Origin: Streptomyces sp. CBMA29 | GTDB taxonomy: Bacteria; Actinomycetota; Actinomycetes; Streptomycetales; Streptomycetaceae | Reading direction: 5' to 3' | NCBI RefSeq assembly: GCF_014596445.1 | Contig: NZ_MECL01000083.1 | Span: forward strand, 1-64,000 | DNA length: 64,000 bases | In this document: positions 43,836 through 52,400 of the stretch, one piece after another | How the letters are laid out: every line of letters begins with the position of its first letter | Position numbering within the stretch: the stretch's first letter is position 1 | Notes under the pieces: model-generated | The model's input: the letters and a program-made list of their open reading frames with translations, nothing else | The model's database searches: none | What the model was told of the DNA's origin: nothing | Translations under genes and position numbers: made by a program

Positions 43836-44921
43836 ATGCGCAAGGGCCTTGCCGCCGCCGGAGTCGTGGCCATGATCGCCGCCGGTTCCGCAGCCTGCGG
43901 GACGGCCGCGGCCTCCAGCCCGGACACGAAGGTCAAGAACGCTTTCGAGAAGCTCAACGGCGAGAAGTCGCTGACCCTCGGGGTGCGCTTCGACGCCTCG
44001 GCGGACCAGATCTACACCGCGCTCCAGGGTGAGGAGGACTTCACCAAGGAGACGGCCAAGACGCTGGCCGGTCTGCGCGTCGCCGTCGCCCTCAGCGCCG
44101 ACAAGGCGTTCAAGGACCTCAAGGACGGCGACAAGAGCTCCTTCGCCTTCCAGCTCGGCGCCGACGGCTCCGGCAAGAAGAGCCTGGTCGACGTCCGGGC
44201 CGTGAACGACAAGGTGTACCTGCGCCTGGACCTCAAGGGCTTCGAGACGCTGATCGGCTCCTCCAGCAAGGACGCCGCGCAGCTCAACGAATTCCTCGGC
44301 ATGGCCGACGAACTGCCCGCCTCGCTCGCCTCGGTGAAGTCCGCCCTCAAGGGCGACTGGATCAGCCTGGACCTGAAGTCCTTCGAGTCCTTCGCCAAGT
44401 CCATGTCCAAGGACGGCGACTCGCCGCTCGGCGCGCTCCCCGACACCAGCAAGGGCCTGGACGCCAAGACGCAGCAGCAGGTCGTGGACGCGCTGCGCAA
44501 GGCGCTGGTGAACAACGCCAAGTTCAAGGAGCTGGGCAACCACGACGGCGCCGACCACGTCGAGGTCACCGTGCCCGCGCGGCAGCTCGCCAAGGAGCTG
44601 GAAGGCAGCCTCGGTTCGCTGACCAAGCAGATCCCCGACTTCAAGCCGTCGGACCTGGAGAAGGTGCCGAACAAGACGGTGGCCGTGGACGTCGCCGTCA
44701 AGGGCGGCAAGCTCGCCGGGATCAGCCTGGACGTCGCCCAGTTCGACACCGAGGCCAAGGGCAAGCTGCCCCTGGTGGTCGACGTCAACAGCGGCGCCGA
44801 CCCGGTCAGTGCCCCCTCGGGCGCCAAGGTCCTCAACCCGCAGGACCTGATGGGCCTGTTCATGTTCGCCTTCGGCCACGGCGACGACAGCTCGGCTGAC
44901 GACTCCGGCCTGGAGTCGTAA
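43836..44921 (+). CDS. Secreted lipoprotein of unknown function
   Basis: A 361-residue exported lipoprotein. The signal peptide is MRKGLAAAGVVAMIAAGSAA followed by the lipid Cys21. The mature part is rich in Lys, Asp, Ser and Leu, with repeated patterns such as LDLKGFETLIG and LDLKSFESFAKSM, and a second half with AVDVAVKGGKLAGISLDVAQF. This resembles LppX/LprG-like or DUF-type actinobacterial lipoproteins with a beta-sheet half-barrel, but I cannot assign a family. A spacer of 231 bp upstream has no gene. Confidence 0.8.
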   Translation: MRKGLAAAGVVAMIAAGSAACGTAAASSPDTKVKNAFEKLNGEKSLTLGVRFDASADQIYTALQGEEDFTKETAKTLAGLRVAVALSADKAFKDLKDGDKSSFAFQLGADGSGKKSLVDVRAVNDKVYLRLDLKGFETLIGSSSKDAAQLNEFLGMADELPASLASVKSALKGDWISLDLKSFESFAKSMSKDGDSPLGALPDTSKGLDAKTQQQVVDALRKALVNNAKFKELGNHDGADHVEVTVPARQLAKELEGSLGSLTKQIPDFKPSDLEKVPNKTVAVDVAVKGGKLAGISLDVAQFDTEAKGKLPLVVDVNSGADPVSAPSGAKVLNPQDLMGLFMFAFGHGDDSSADDSGLES

Positions 44922-44940
44922 GCCTCAGTGGTTCAGCCTC

Positions 44941-44990
44941 GCGGCCTCGGTCTCACCGACGTTCAACGACGTCTCACAGACCGAGGCCGC
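44941..44990. terminator. Bidirectional hairpin between lipoprotein gene and mqnP
   Basis: GCGGCCTCGGTCT (44941-44953) pairs perfectly with AGACCGAGGCCGC (44978-44990). The right arm lies within the last codons of the convergent mqnP gene. Confidence 0.75.
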
Positions 44991-45909
44991 GCACGCTCAG
45001 GTCGAGCAGCGCGCACACGAAGAGCGCGATCCCGATGAAACCGTTCACCTGGAAGAACGCCCGGTTGAGGCGGCTCAGGTCGTGCGGCCGGACGATCGAG
45101 TGCTCGTAGAGGAACGCCGCGCCGACGACGGCCAGGCCGATCCACCAGAAGACGCCCGCGTGGGTGGCGAGTCCGTACCAGACCAGCAGGCCCGTGGTCA
45201 CGGCGTGGCAGACGCGGGCGCCGTATAGCGCGGCCGGGATGCCGAAGCGGGCGGGGACGGACTTCACGCCCTCGGCGCGGTCGGCGGCCACGTCCTGGCA
45301 GCCGAAGATCAGGTCGAAGCCGCCGATCCAGACGCCCACCGCGAGCCCCAGGATCACCGCGTCCCACGACCAGGCGCCGGTCACCGCGAGCCACGCGCCG
45401 ATCGGGCCCATCGCCTGCGCGACGCCCAGGATGGCGTGCGGGAAGTTGGTGAACCGTTTCCCGTACGGGTAGACCACCATCGGCACCACCGCGACCGGCG
45501 CGAGCGCCAGGCACAGCGGGTTGAGCAGCGCGGCGGCGCCGAGGAACACCACGACGGCGATCAGCGCACCGGTCCACGCGGACCGTACGGAGACCGCGCC
45601 GGTGACCAGTTCGCGCCCGGCGGTCCGCGGATTGCGCGCGTCGATCTCGCGGTCGATGATCCGGTTGCACGCCATGGCGAAGGTCCGCAGGCCCACCATC
45701 GCGACGGTGACCAGCAGCAGTTGCAGCCAGTGCACCGAGCCGTCGTCGAGGAACATCGCGGTCAGCGCCGCGGTGTAGGCGAAGGGCAGCGCGAAGACCG
45801 AGTGCTCGATCATCACCAGCCGCAGGAAGGCCCTGACCGGTTCGCCCCCGCTCGCGCGGGGAGGCCCGGCCTTCGCGCTGCCTCCGTCCAGGATCGCCTC
45901 GCCGCTCAC
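44974..45909 (-). CDS. mqnP: Menaquinone-pathway polyprenyltransferase (UbiA family)
   Basis: A 311-residue membrane prenyltransferase with eight to nine hydrophobic helices. The two Asp-rich motifs are NRIIDREID near residue 82 and DVAADRAEG near 208. It attaches the polyprenyl chain to 1,4-dihydroxy-6-naphthoate in the futalosine pathway (assignment supported by the mqnL gene next to it). The ATG at 45909 lies 77 bp after the mqnL stop in the same direction. Confidence 0.9.
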   Translation of the reverse strand: MSGEAILDGGSAKAGPPRASGGEPVRAFLRLVMIEHSVFALPFAYTAALTAMFLDDGSVHWLQLLLVTVAMVGLRTFAMACNRIIDREIDARNPRTAGRELVTGAVSVRSAWTGALIAVVVFLGAAALLNPLCLALAPVAVVPMVVYPYGKRFTNFPHAILGVAQAMGPIGAWLAVTGAWSWDAVILGLAVGVWIGGFDLIFGCQDVAADRAEGVKSVPARFGIPAALYGARVCHAVTTGLLVWYGLATHAGVFWWIGLAVVGAAFLYEHSIVRPHDLSRLNRAFFQVNGFIGIALFVCALLDLSVRGLGL

Positions 45910-45985
45910 AGCCCGAACTCCGGTTCACCTCCGCGGATGCGGAGAGCATCCACGGCTCGGCATTCCATAAGGATCAGCCTACGAC

Positions 45986-47437
45986 TCACAGCCCATACTC
46001 CTTCCAACGCTTGGTCACCCGTTCCGCGGTCTCCGGGTCGGAGAGCACCATGTCCGGCCAGCCGCCGTCGCGGGTGTAGCCCTCCTCCGGCAGCTTACGG
46101 GTCGCGTCGATGCCCGCCTTGCCGCCCCAGAACTGCTGGTACGAGGAGTGGTCGAGGTGGTCGACCGGGCCTTCGACGACGGTGAGGTCACGGGCGTAGT
46201 CGGTGTTGCCGAGCGCCCGCCAGGCGACTTCGTGCAGGTCGTGAACGTCACAGTCGGCGTCCACGACGATCACGAGCTTGGTGAGGGACATCATGTGCGC
46301 GCCCCACACGGCATGCATCGTCTTCTGCGCGTGCTTCGGGTACTTCTTGTCGATCGAGACGATCGCGCAGTTGTGGAAACCGCCCGCCTCCGGCAGGTGG
46401 TAGTCCACGATGTCCGGAATGATGACCTTCAGCAGCGGCAGGAAGAACCGCTCGGTGGCGCGGCCCAGCGGTCCGTCCTCGGTCGGCGGGCGGCCGACGA
46501 CGATGGACTGGAACAGCGGGCGCCTGCGCATGGTGACGCAGTCGACGGTCAGCGCGGGGAACGGCTCCTGCGGGGTGTAGAAGCCGGTGTGGTCGCCGAA
46601 CGGCCCCTCCGGCAGCGTCTTCCCCGGCTCCAGCCAGCCCTCCAGCACGACCTCGGCGTGCGCGGGCACCTGGAGCGGCACCGTCTTGCAGTCGACCATC
46701 TCCACCCGCTTGTTCTGCACGAAGCCCGCGAAGAGGTATTCGTCGATGTCGCCGGGGAGCGGCGCGGTGGAGGCGTAGGTGACGGCGGGCGGGCAGCCGA
46801 AGGCGATGGCGACCGGGAGGCGTTCGCCGCGGCGCTGGGCGGCCTGGTAGTGGTTGCGGCTGTCCTTGTGGATCTGCCAGTGCATGCCGATGGTGTTCCG
46901 GTCGTGCCGCTGGAGCCGGTAGAGGCCGAGGTTGCGGACGCCGGACTCGGGGTCCTTGGTGTGGGTCAGGCCGAGGTTGAAGAAGGAGCCGCCGTCCTGC
47001 GGCCAGGTGAACAGGGCGGGCAGCGCGTCGAGGTCGACGTCGTCGCCGGTGAGGACGACTTCCTGTACGGGGCCGTCCTTGATCTTCTTCGGCGGCACGT
47101 GCGTCATCCCGGCGAGCTTGCCGAACGCCTCCCGCATCCCGACGAAGCCCTGCGGCAGTTCCGGCTTGAGCAGCCCCGCGATCTTGTCGCTGATGTCGGA
47201 GTACGCGCTCAGGCCGAGCGACTTCAGCAGCCGCCGGTCGGTGCCGTAGACGTTCATCGCCAGCGGGGCGACCGAGCCGCGGACGTTCTCGAAGAGCAGC
47301 GCGGGGCCGCCCGCCTTGTTGACCCGGTCGGTGATCTCGCCGACCTCCAGATACGGGTCGACCTCGGCCTTGATCCGCCGGAGGTCGCCGTCCTTCTCCA
47401 GGGCCCGCAGGAACGAGCGGAGATCGTCGTAAGCCAT
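45986..47437 (-). CDS. mqnL: Menaquinone biosynthesis decarboxylase (UbiD-like)
   Basis: A 483-residue UbiD-family enzyme that removes the carboxylate from the prenylated naphthoate, using prenyl-FMN made by UbiX. Typical segments are NVYGTDRRLLKSLGL, FNLGLTHTKDPESG.RNLGLYR, EGPFGDHTGFYTP, and KLVIVVDADCDVHD. The E-x(n)-R-x(n)-E catalytic set appears in these conserved stretches. The ATG at 47437 is divergent from the 47525 gene. It probably forms one unit with mqnP. Confidence 0.93.
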   Translation of the reverse strand: MAYDDLRSFLRALEKDGDLRRIKAEVDPYLEVGEITDRVNKAGGPALLFENVRGSVAPLAMNVYGTDRRLLKSLGLSAYSDISDKIAGLLKPELPQGFVGMREAFGKLAGMTHVPPKKIKDGPVQEVVLTGDDVDLDALPALFTWPQDGGSFFNLGLTHTKDPESGVRNLGLYRLQRHDRNTIGMHWQIHKDSRNHYQAAQRRGERLPVAIAFGCPPAVTYASTAPLPGDIDEYLFAGFVQNKRVEMVDCKTVPLQVPAHAEVVLEGWLEPGKTLPEGPFGDHTGFYTPQEPFPALTVDCVTMRRRPLFQSIVVGRPPTEDGPLGRATERFFLPLLKVIIPDIVDYHLPEAGGFHNCAIVSIDKKYPKHAQKTMHAVWGAHMMSLTKLVIVVDADCDVHDLHEVAWRALGNTDYARDLTVVEGPVDHLDHSSYQQFWGGKAGIDATRKLPEEGYTRDGGWPDMVLSDPETAERVTKRWKEYGL

Positions 47438-47524
47438 GGGCCCCAGTCTTCCATCCCGCTCCCGCCGCCGACGCGCCGCCTCGTTAGGCTGAGGGCCTTG
47501 AGCCATGCTTCGTGGGGGGCCTTC

Positions 47525-47971
47525 GTGCTGCGGTATCTGCCTTATCTGATGGTGATCGCGCTGTGGATCTACGCCTTCGTGGACTGCCTCGGCACTCCCG
47601 AGCGGGAGGTGCGCGGGCTGCCGAAGGTGGTGTGGGTGCTGATCATCCTGTTCTTCGGCGAGGTGCTGATCGGGCCGGTCGCCTGGCTGCTGATCGGCCG
47701 GCGGCGCGGCCCGGTACGGGTGCGCACCGTCGAGGGCGCCACGCCCTCGGAGTGGCACCGGGACCACGAAGGGACCCGCGGGCGGCCCGAGGACCCGCGC
47801 GAGGTCGACGGGCCGCGGACGCGTACCCGCCAGGTGTGGGTCGCCCCGGACGACAATCCGGAGTTCCTGCGCTCGCTCGGCGAACTGAACAAGCAGAACA
47901 ACGGGGAAGGCAAGGACGGCGGCGCGACGCCGTCCGAGGGCGACCAGGAGGACTCCGAGGGCGACCGGTGA
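47525..47971 (+). CDS. PLDc_N-domain (cardiolipin-synthase N-terminal-like) membrane protein
   Basis: A 148-residue protein with two hydrophobic helices (about 3-22 and 37-58) around CLGTPEREVRGLPKVVW, then GPVAWLLIGRRRG, the pattern of the PLDc_N domain. A polar tail rich in Arg, Asp, Glu and Gly follows. The GTG at 47525 has GGGGGG upstream. Function is unknown; homologues are small integral-membrane proteins of many actinobacteria. Confidence 0.82.
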   Translation: MLRYLPYLMVIALWIYAFVDCLGTPEREVRGLPKVVWVLIILFFGEVLIGPVAWLLIGRRRGPVRVRTVEGATPSEWHRDHEGTRGRPEDPREVDGPRTRTRQVWVAPDDNPEFLRSLGELNKQNNGEGKDGGATPSEGDQEDSEGDR

Positions 47972-48021
47972 GGAATCCGGCCCCCCGGGATCAGACCCCC
48001 GGGGGATCGGACCCCGCGAGA

Positions 48022-49143
48022 TCAGACCCCGGCGTACGAGTGCTTGCCGGTGACGAAGATGTTCACGCCGTAGTAGTTGAACAGGAAGCACGCGAAGGCG
48101 ATCAGCGCCAGATACGCGGCCTTGCGGCCCTTCCACCCGGCGGTGGCCCGTGCGTGCAGGTAGCAGGCGTACGCGACCCAGGTGATGAACGCCCAGGTCT
48201 CCTTCGGGTCCCAGCCCCAGTAGCGGCCCCAGGCGGCCTGCGCCCAGATCGCGCCCGCGATGATGGTGAACGTCCACAGCGGGAAGACCAGCGCGTTCAT
48301 GCGGTACGCGAACTTGTCGAGGCTCGCCGCCGCGGGCAGCCGGGACATGATGTCGGCCCAGCGGCTGTCCTGCGTACGGCCCGCGGCCAGCGCGGTCTCG
48401 TAGCGGTCGCGGAACAGGTAGAGCAGCGTGCCGACCGCGGCGAGGTAGAAGATCGCGCCGGAGATGATCGCGCACGACACGTGGATCCACAGCCAGTACG
48501 AGTGCAGCGCGGGCACGAGCTGGTCGCTGGAGGTGTAGAGCACCGACAGGGCCAGGCCCAGGTCGAGCAGGACCGTCGTGGTGAGGAACAGACCGATCCA
48601 GCGGACGTTCTTCTTCAGCACGAGCAGCAGCAGGTACGCGCCGACGGCGACCATGCCGAAGGTGGTGGAGAACTCGTACATGTTGCCCCACGGGGGGCGC
48701 TGTACGGAGATGGCGCGGAAGAGGACGCCGCCGAAGTGCAGCAGCCAGGCCAGGACGGTGAAGGCCACCGCGATCCGCCCGTACAGGTCGCCCTTCTCGT
48801 CCTCGCCCGCGGCGCCGGGGCCGTCGGCGATGCCGCGGTCGCTGGCGGAGGCGCGGGTGATGACCTTGGGGACGTTCCGCGGGCGCGGGCGCTCCAGCGT
48901 GGTGGTGGCGCCGCCGCGCTGGGCGACCTTGACGGTGACCGCGGGGGCCGCCGCCTTGGCCGCCTCGGCCTCGCGCGTCTGCGCGGCGAGGGCCGCGGAC
49001 TGCACGGCGACCTTGCTGCGGCTGCCGAAGACCCACTCCGCGAGGTGCGCGAGGAAGGCCAGCGCGTACACGAACATCGCCGAACGGATCAGGTAGTTGC
49101 TGTAGTTCGCGAAGTTCTCGTTGACCGCGGACGCGATATTCAC
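48022..49143 (-). CDS. ccsB: Cytochrome c biogenesis protein CcsB (ResC)
   Basis: A 373-residue polytopic membrane protein of the system II haem lyase. The tryptophan-rich haem-handling motif is WGRYWGWDPKETWAF near residue 300. Conserved His residues lie in HFGGVLFR and HVSCAIIS. A polar insert at about 35-105 separates the first helix from the core. The GTG at 49143 overlaps the resB stop (GTGA). It ends the four-gene operon that provides cytochromes c to the respiratory chain. Confidence 0.94.
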   Translation of the reverse strand: MNIASAVNENFANYSNYLIRSAMFVYALAFLAHLAEWVFGSRSKVAVQSAALAAQTREAEAAKAAAPAVTVKVAQRGGATTTLERPRPRNVPKVITRASASDRGIADGPGAAGEDEKGDLYGRIAVAFTVLAWLLHFGGVLFRAISVQRPPWGNMYEFSTTFGMVAVGAYLLLLVLKKNVRWIGLFLTTTVLLDLGLALSVLYTSSDQLVPALHSYWLWIHVSCAIISGAIFYLAAVGTLLYLFRDRYETALAAGRTQDSRWADIMSRLPAAASLDKFAYRMNALVFPLWTFTIIAGAIWAQAAWGRYWGWDPKETWAFITWVAYACYLHARATAGWKGRKAAYLALIAFACFLFNYYGVNIFVTGKHSYAGV

Positions 49144-50918
49144 GCGCGGGCTCCTTCGTCGTCGGTCCCGGGGGATGTCCGGGGAGTTGACTCTGGTTCG
49201 TCGTCGTCCGGGAGGGCCGGGGCCTCCGGCTGGAGCTGGAGCGCGATGTCGCCGATCTCCTCGGCGATCCGTACCGACTCGCTGCGGCCGAGGCCGCCCA
49301 TCTCGACCACGGTGGTGCCGTCGGGGCCCGGCGCGGCGCGCAGCCAGATCCTGCGGCGCTGGATGAACAGCGAGCCCATCAGGCCGAGGATCGCGGCGAC
49401 ACCGCTGATCAGCGCGGTCTCGTTGCCCGACTGGTGGGAGACCTGGAAGCTGGCCCAGGTCTTGACCCCGGTGAAGGTGAGGCTGCCCGCGCCGTCCGGC
49501 AGGGTGATGGCCTCGCCGGGCTTGAGCGCGACGGCGTTGATGCCGGGCGTCGAGGTCTCCAGCTTGAACTGCTTCATCTTCGTCGTGTCGAGCTGGTAGA
49601 CGTTCTTGGAGACGCCCCCGTCGATGCCGAGGTCGCCGTGGTAGGCGTTGAGGAACAGCAGCGGGCTCTCCAGGCCGGGGAAGAACGAGCGCGGGCCCTG
49701 GCTCGCGTCGCCGGTCGGCGTGAAGTAGCCGGTGAAGGCGAGCTGTTGCGGCTTGCCGTTCTTGCCGACCGCGTCGGGCACCTTGACCGTGCCGGTGGAC
49801 GTGATGTTGCTGTCCTGCGGCAGGAACGGCACCGGGCCCCGGAAGGCCACATTGCCCTGGGCGTCCTTGACGGTGACGATCGGCGCGTAGCCGTGGCCGA
49901 TCAGATAGACCTTCTCGCCGCCGATGCTCAGCGGGTGGTTGGTGTCGATCGTGCCCTTGACGGGCTTGCCGTCGGCGCCGTCCCAGTAGTGGATGTTGGC
50001 CTTGAAGACCCGCGGGCTGCCGATGTCGGGGCCGCTGGTCTCGTAGGCGGAGTCGAAGCTGTCGAGCGTGAAGCCGAACGGCTTGAGGTCGTCCGCGGTG
50101 TAGAGGGTGGACGGCGAGAAGTCGTCGTACTGCGTGAGGTTGTTGGTGAAGCCGTCGCCCTCGACGATCAGCTTGCCGCCCTCGGCCTTGTTCAGGGAGG
50201 TGACGGCGAAGGAGATCAGCAGGCCGAAGAGCGCGATGTGGAAGAGCAGATTGCCGGTCTCGCGCAGGTAGCCCTTCTCCGCGGCGACCGCACCGCCGCC
50301 GCCCTTGCCGTCCTTGCCGGTGCCCTCGCTCAGCGCGGTACGGAAGCGGCGTCCGCGCAGCGCCTTGTGCGCGGCGTGCAGCACCTGCTCGGGCTCGGCG
50401 TCGGTGCGCCAGGTCGAGTACGCGGGGAGCCGGGTGAGGTGGCGCGGCGCGGCCGGGGGCCTGGCCCGGAGCTGGCCGACGAACTGCCAGGTGCGCGGGA
50501 CGATGCAGCCCGCGAGGGAGACGAACAGCAGGATGTAGATCGCCGCGAACCACGGCGAGCTGTAGACGTGGAACATCCCGAGCCGGTCGTACAGCGGGCT
50601 GATGCCGGGGTTGGCCTTCTTGAACGCCTCGACCTTGAGCGCGTCGGAGTGCTGCGGGATGAGCGAGCCGGGGATGGCGGCCAGCGACAGCAGGAAGAGC
50701 AGGACCAGGGCGATCCGCATCGAGGTGAGCTGCCGCCACATCCAGCGCAGCAGGGCGAGGGTGCCGATCGCGGGCGCGCTGCGCAGGGTGTCGACCGGCT
50801 GGGTGCTGAGCTGCGCGCCCGCGGCGCCCAGCTCCTCGCGTTCCTCGGGCGCTTCGCCGCCCGTCCCCTTGCCGTTGCCCTCGCGCGGCTCGCGCTCGGT
50901 TTTCTCCGTGACGCTCAT
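49140..50918 (-). CDS. resB: Cytochrome c biogenesis protein ResB
   Basis: A 592-residue ResB with hydrophobic helices at about 70-95, 125-145 and 235-255, a large extracytoplasmic beta-rich domain (about 265-500), and a fourth helix near 505-525. The signature LLFLLSLAAIPGSLIPQHS follows the first helix. It forms the haem-export/ligation complex with CcsB. The start ATG 50918 is 4 bp after the ccdA stop. Confidence 0.94.
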   Translation of the reverse strand: MSVTEKTEREPREGNGKGTGGEAPEEREELGAAGAQLSTQPVDTLRSAPAIGTLALLRWMWRQLTSMRIALVLLFLLSLAAIPGSLIPQHSDALKVEAFKKANPGISPLYDRLGMFHVYSSPWFAAIYILLFVSLAGCIVPRTWQFVGQLRARPPAAPRHLTRLPAYSTWRTDAEPEQVLHAAHKALRGRRFRTALSEGTGKDGKGGGGAVAAEKGYLRETGNLLFHIALFGLLISFAVTSLNKAEGGKLIVEGDGFTNNLTQYDDFSPSTLYTADDLKPFGFTLDSFDSAYETSGPDIGSPRVFKANIHYWDGADGKPVKGTIDTNHPLSIGGEKVYLIGHGYAPIVTVKDAQGNVAFRGPVPFLPQDSNITSTGTVKVPDAVGKNGKPQQLAFTGYFTPTGDASQGPRSFFPGLESPLLFLNAYHGDLGIDGGVSKNVYQLDTTKMKQFKLETSTPGINAVALKPGEAITLPDGAGSLTFTGVKTWASFQVSHQSGNETALISGVAAILGLMGSLFIQRRRIWLRAAPGPDGTTVVEMGGLGRSESVRIAEEIGDIALQLQPEAPALPDDDEPESTPRTSPGTDDEGARA

Positions 50919-50921
50919 GGG

Positions 50922-51707
50922 TCAGACCCCTGGGGTGAAGCTGCTCGACCAGATCTGCATCTGGTAGGTGATGTGGTCCCAGACGCCGGTGACGAGGAGG
51001 ACGCCGACCGCGACGAGCATCGCGCCGCCGGCGCGCATCACCCACACGTAGTGGCGTTTGACCCACGCGAACGCGCCGAGCGTACGACGGAAAGCTATGG
51101 CGGCCACGATGAACGGCACACCGAGGCCGGCGCAGTAGAACGCCATCAGCAGCGCCCCGCGGCCCGCGCTGGCGTCGTTGAAGGCCAGCGCGTTGACGGC
51201 GCCGAGGGTGGGGCCGACGCAGGGCGCCCAGCCGAGGCCGAAGAGCAGGCCGAGCAGCGGCGCTCCCGCCAGGCCCAGCGCGGGCCGGTAGTGGAAGCGG
51301 AATTCGCGCTGGGTCAGACCGCCGACGATGCCCATGAAGGCCAGGCCGAGGACGATGGTGAGGCCGCCGAAGATCTTGGAGAGGATCTGCCGGTGCACGA
51401 GCAGTTCCGCGCCGAAGTTGCCGAACAGGGCGCCGCCGGAGACGAACAGGGCGCTGAAGCCGAGCACGAACAGCGACGAGCCCAGCAGCATCCGGCCCCG
51501 CTTGGCCTCGGCGAGGTCGGTGCCGGTGACGCCGGTCACGTACGACAGGTAGCCGGGGACCAGCGGCAGGACGCAGGGCGAGAAGAAGGAGATCAGCCCG
51601 GCGAACATGGCGATCGGGATGGCGGCCAGCAGCGCCCCGGTGAGCACCGTCTGGTTGGGGTCGGTCGCCGCGCTCAGCGTGACGACGACGGCGGCGCTTG
51701 CCTGCAC
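50922..51707 (-). CDS. ccdA: Thiol-disulfide transporter CcdA
   Basis: A 261-residue membrane protein with six hydrophobic segments. The redox Cys pair is in FSPCVLPLVPGYLSY and WAPCVGPTLG. It moves reducing equivalents across the membrane to ResA so that apocytochrome haem-binding cysteines stay reduced. The GTG at 51707 starts 1 bp after the resA stop. Confidence 0.94.
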   Translation of the reverse strand: MQASAAVVVTLSAATDPNQTVLTGALLAAIPIAMFAGLISFFSPCVLPLVPGYLSYVTGVTGTDLAEAKRGRMLLGSSLFVLGFSALFVSGGALFGNFGAELLVHRQILSKIFGGLTIVLGLAFMGIVGGLTQREFRFHYRPALGLAGAPLLGLLFGLGWAPCVGPTLGAVNALAFNDASAGRGALLMAFYCAGLGVPFIVAAIAFRRTLGAFAWVKRHYVWVMRAGGAMLVAVGVLLVTGVWDHITYQMQIWSSSFTPGV

Positions 51708-51708
51708 G

Positions 51709-52317
51709 TCACTTCTCCGCGATGAGCGGGTCGATGATCTGGTGCAGGTCCTCGACGCTCAGCGGCTTCAGCGCGCGGACGGCGAGCTTGCCCTGCCGGT
51801 CGATGACGAGGGTGGCGGGCAGGCTCTGCGGGTTGAGGCTGCCCTTGGGGAAGCGCAGGATCAGCGAGCCGTAGGGGTCGTACAGGCTGGGGTACGGGAT
51901 CTTGAAGCGCTTGTCGAAGCGTTCGGCGTTGGAGACGTCCAGGTCCCGGGTGTTGATGCCGAGGAACTGCACGCCCTTGTCCTTGTCGGCGTTGGCGACC
52001 TCGGCGAGGTTCGGCGCCTCCGCGCGGCAGGGCGCGCACCACGAGCCCCAGATGTTGACGACGACGACCTTGCCCTTGTACGCGGCCAGGCTGTCCGTGC
52101 CGCCGGTGACCGTCTTGCCCGAGATATCAGGGGCGGGTTCGCGGTCGGCGGCCTTGACGACGTTGATCTCGCCGGTGCCGCCCATGAAGTTGGCGTTGTC
52201 GGTCCCCGAGGTCGAGGTCGACGAGCAGGCGGCCGTCGTCATCGCGAGCGCGGCGGCCCCCACCAGTGCCGCGGCACTGCGGGGGAAGCGGCGTCGGAGG
52301 GCGCGCGTAGGACTCAT
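51709..52317 (-). CDS. resA: Thioredoxin-like lipoprotein ResA/TlpA
   Basis: A 202-residue extracytoplasmic thioredoxin. A basic N-terminus and hydrophobic stretch lead to the lipobox Cys31 (TAAC). The redox motif WCAPC follows VVVVNIWGS near residue 93. The gene is first in the resA-ccdA-resB-ccsB operon and should reduce apocytochrome c. No good ribosome site lies before ATG 52317, so the message may be leaderless. A Rex-like element overlaps this start. Confidence 0.93.
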   Translation of the reverse strand: MSPTRALRRRFPRSAAALVGAAALAMTTAACSSTSTSGTDNANFMGGTGEINVVKAADREPAPDISGKTVTGGTDSLAAYKGKVVVVNIWGSWCAPCRAEAPNLAEVANADKDKGVQFLGINTRDLDVSNAERFDKRFKIPYPSLYDPYGSLILRFPKGSLNPQSLPATLVIDRQGKLAVRALKPLSVEDLHQIIDPLIAEK

Positions 52318-52332
52318 GTGAAAAGTTTCGCA
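52317..52332. promoter_or_regulatory. Rex-like site overlapping the resA start
   Basis: TGTGAAAAGTTTCGCA matches the Rex dyad (TGTGAA-N4-TTCACA) with one mismatch in the right half. It begins at the first base of the resA start codon and extends upstream. This would place cytochrome c maturation under the same NADH-sensing control as nuo. Binding is inferred. Confidence 0.5.
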
Positions 52333-52400
52333 TGGGCCTTCGCACGATCTTCCACGCCCCCGACGCCAACCCCAAAAACGGCAATTGCCCCAAGTAAGGA

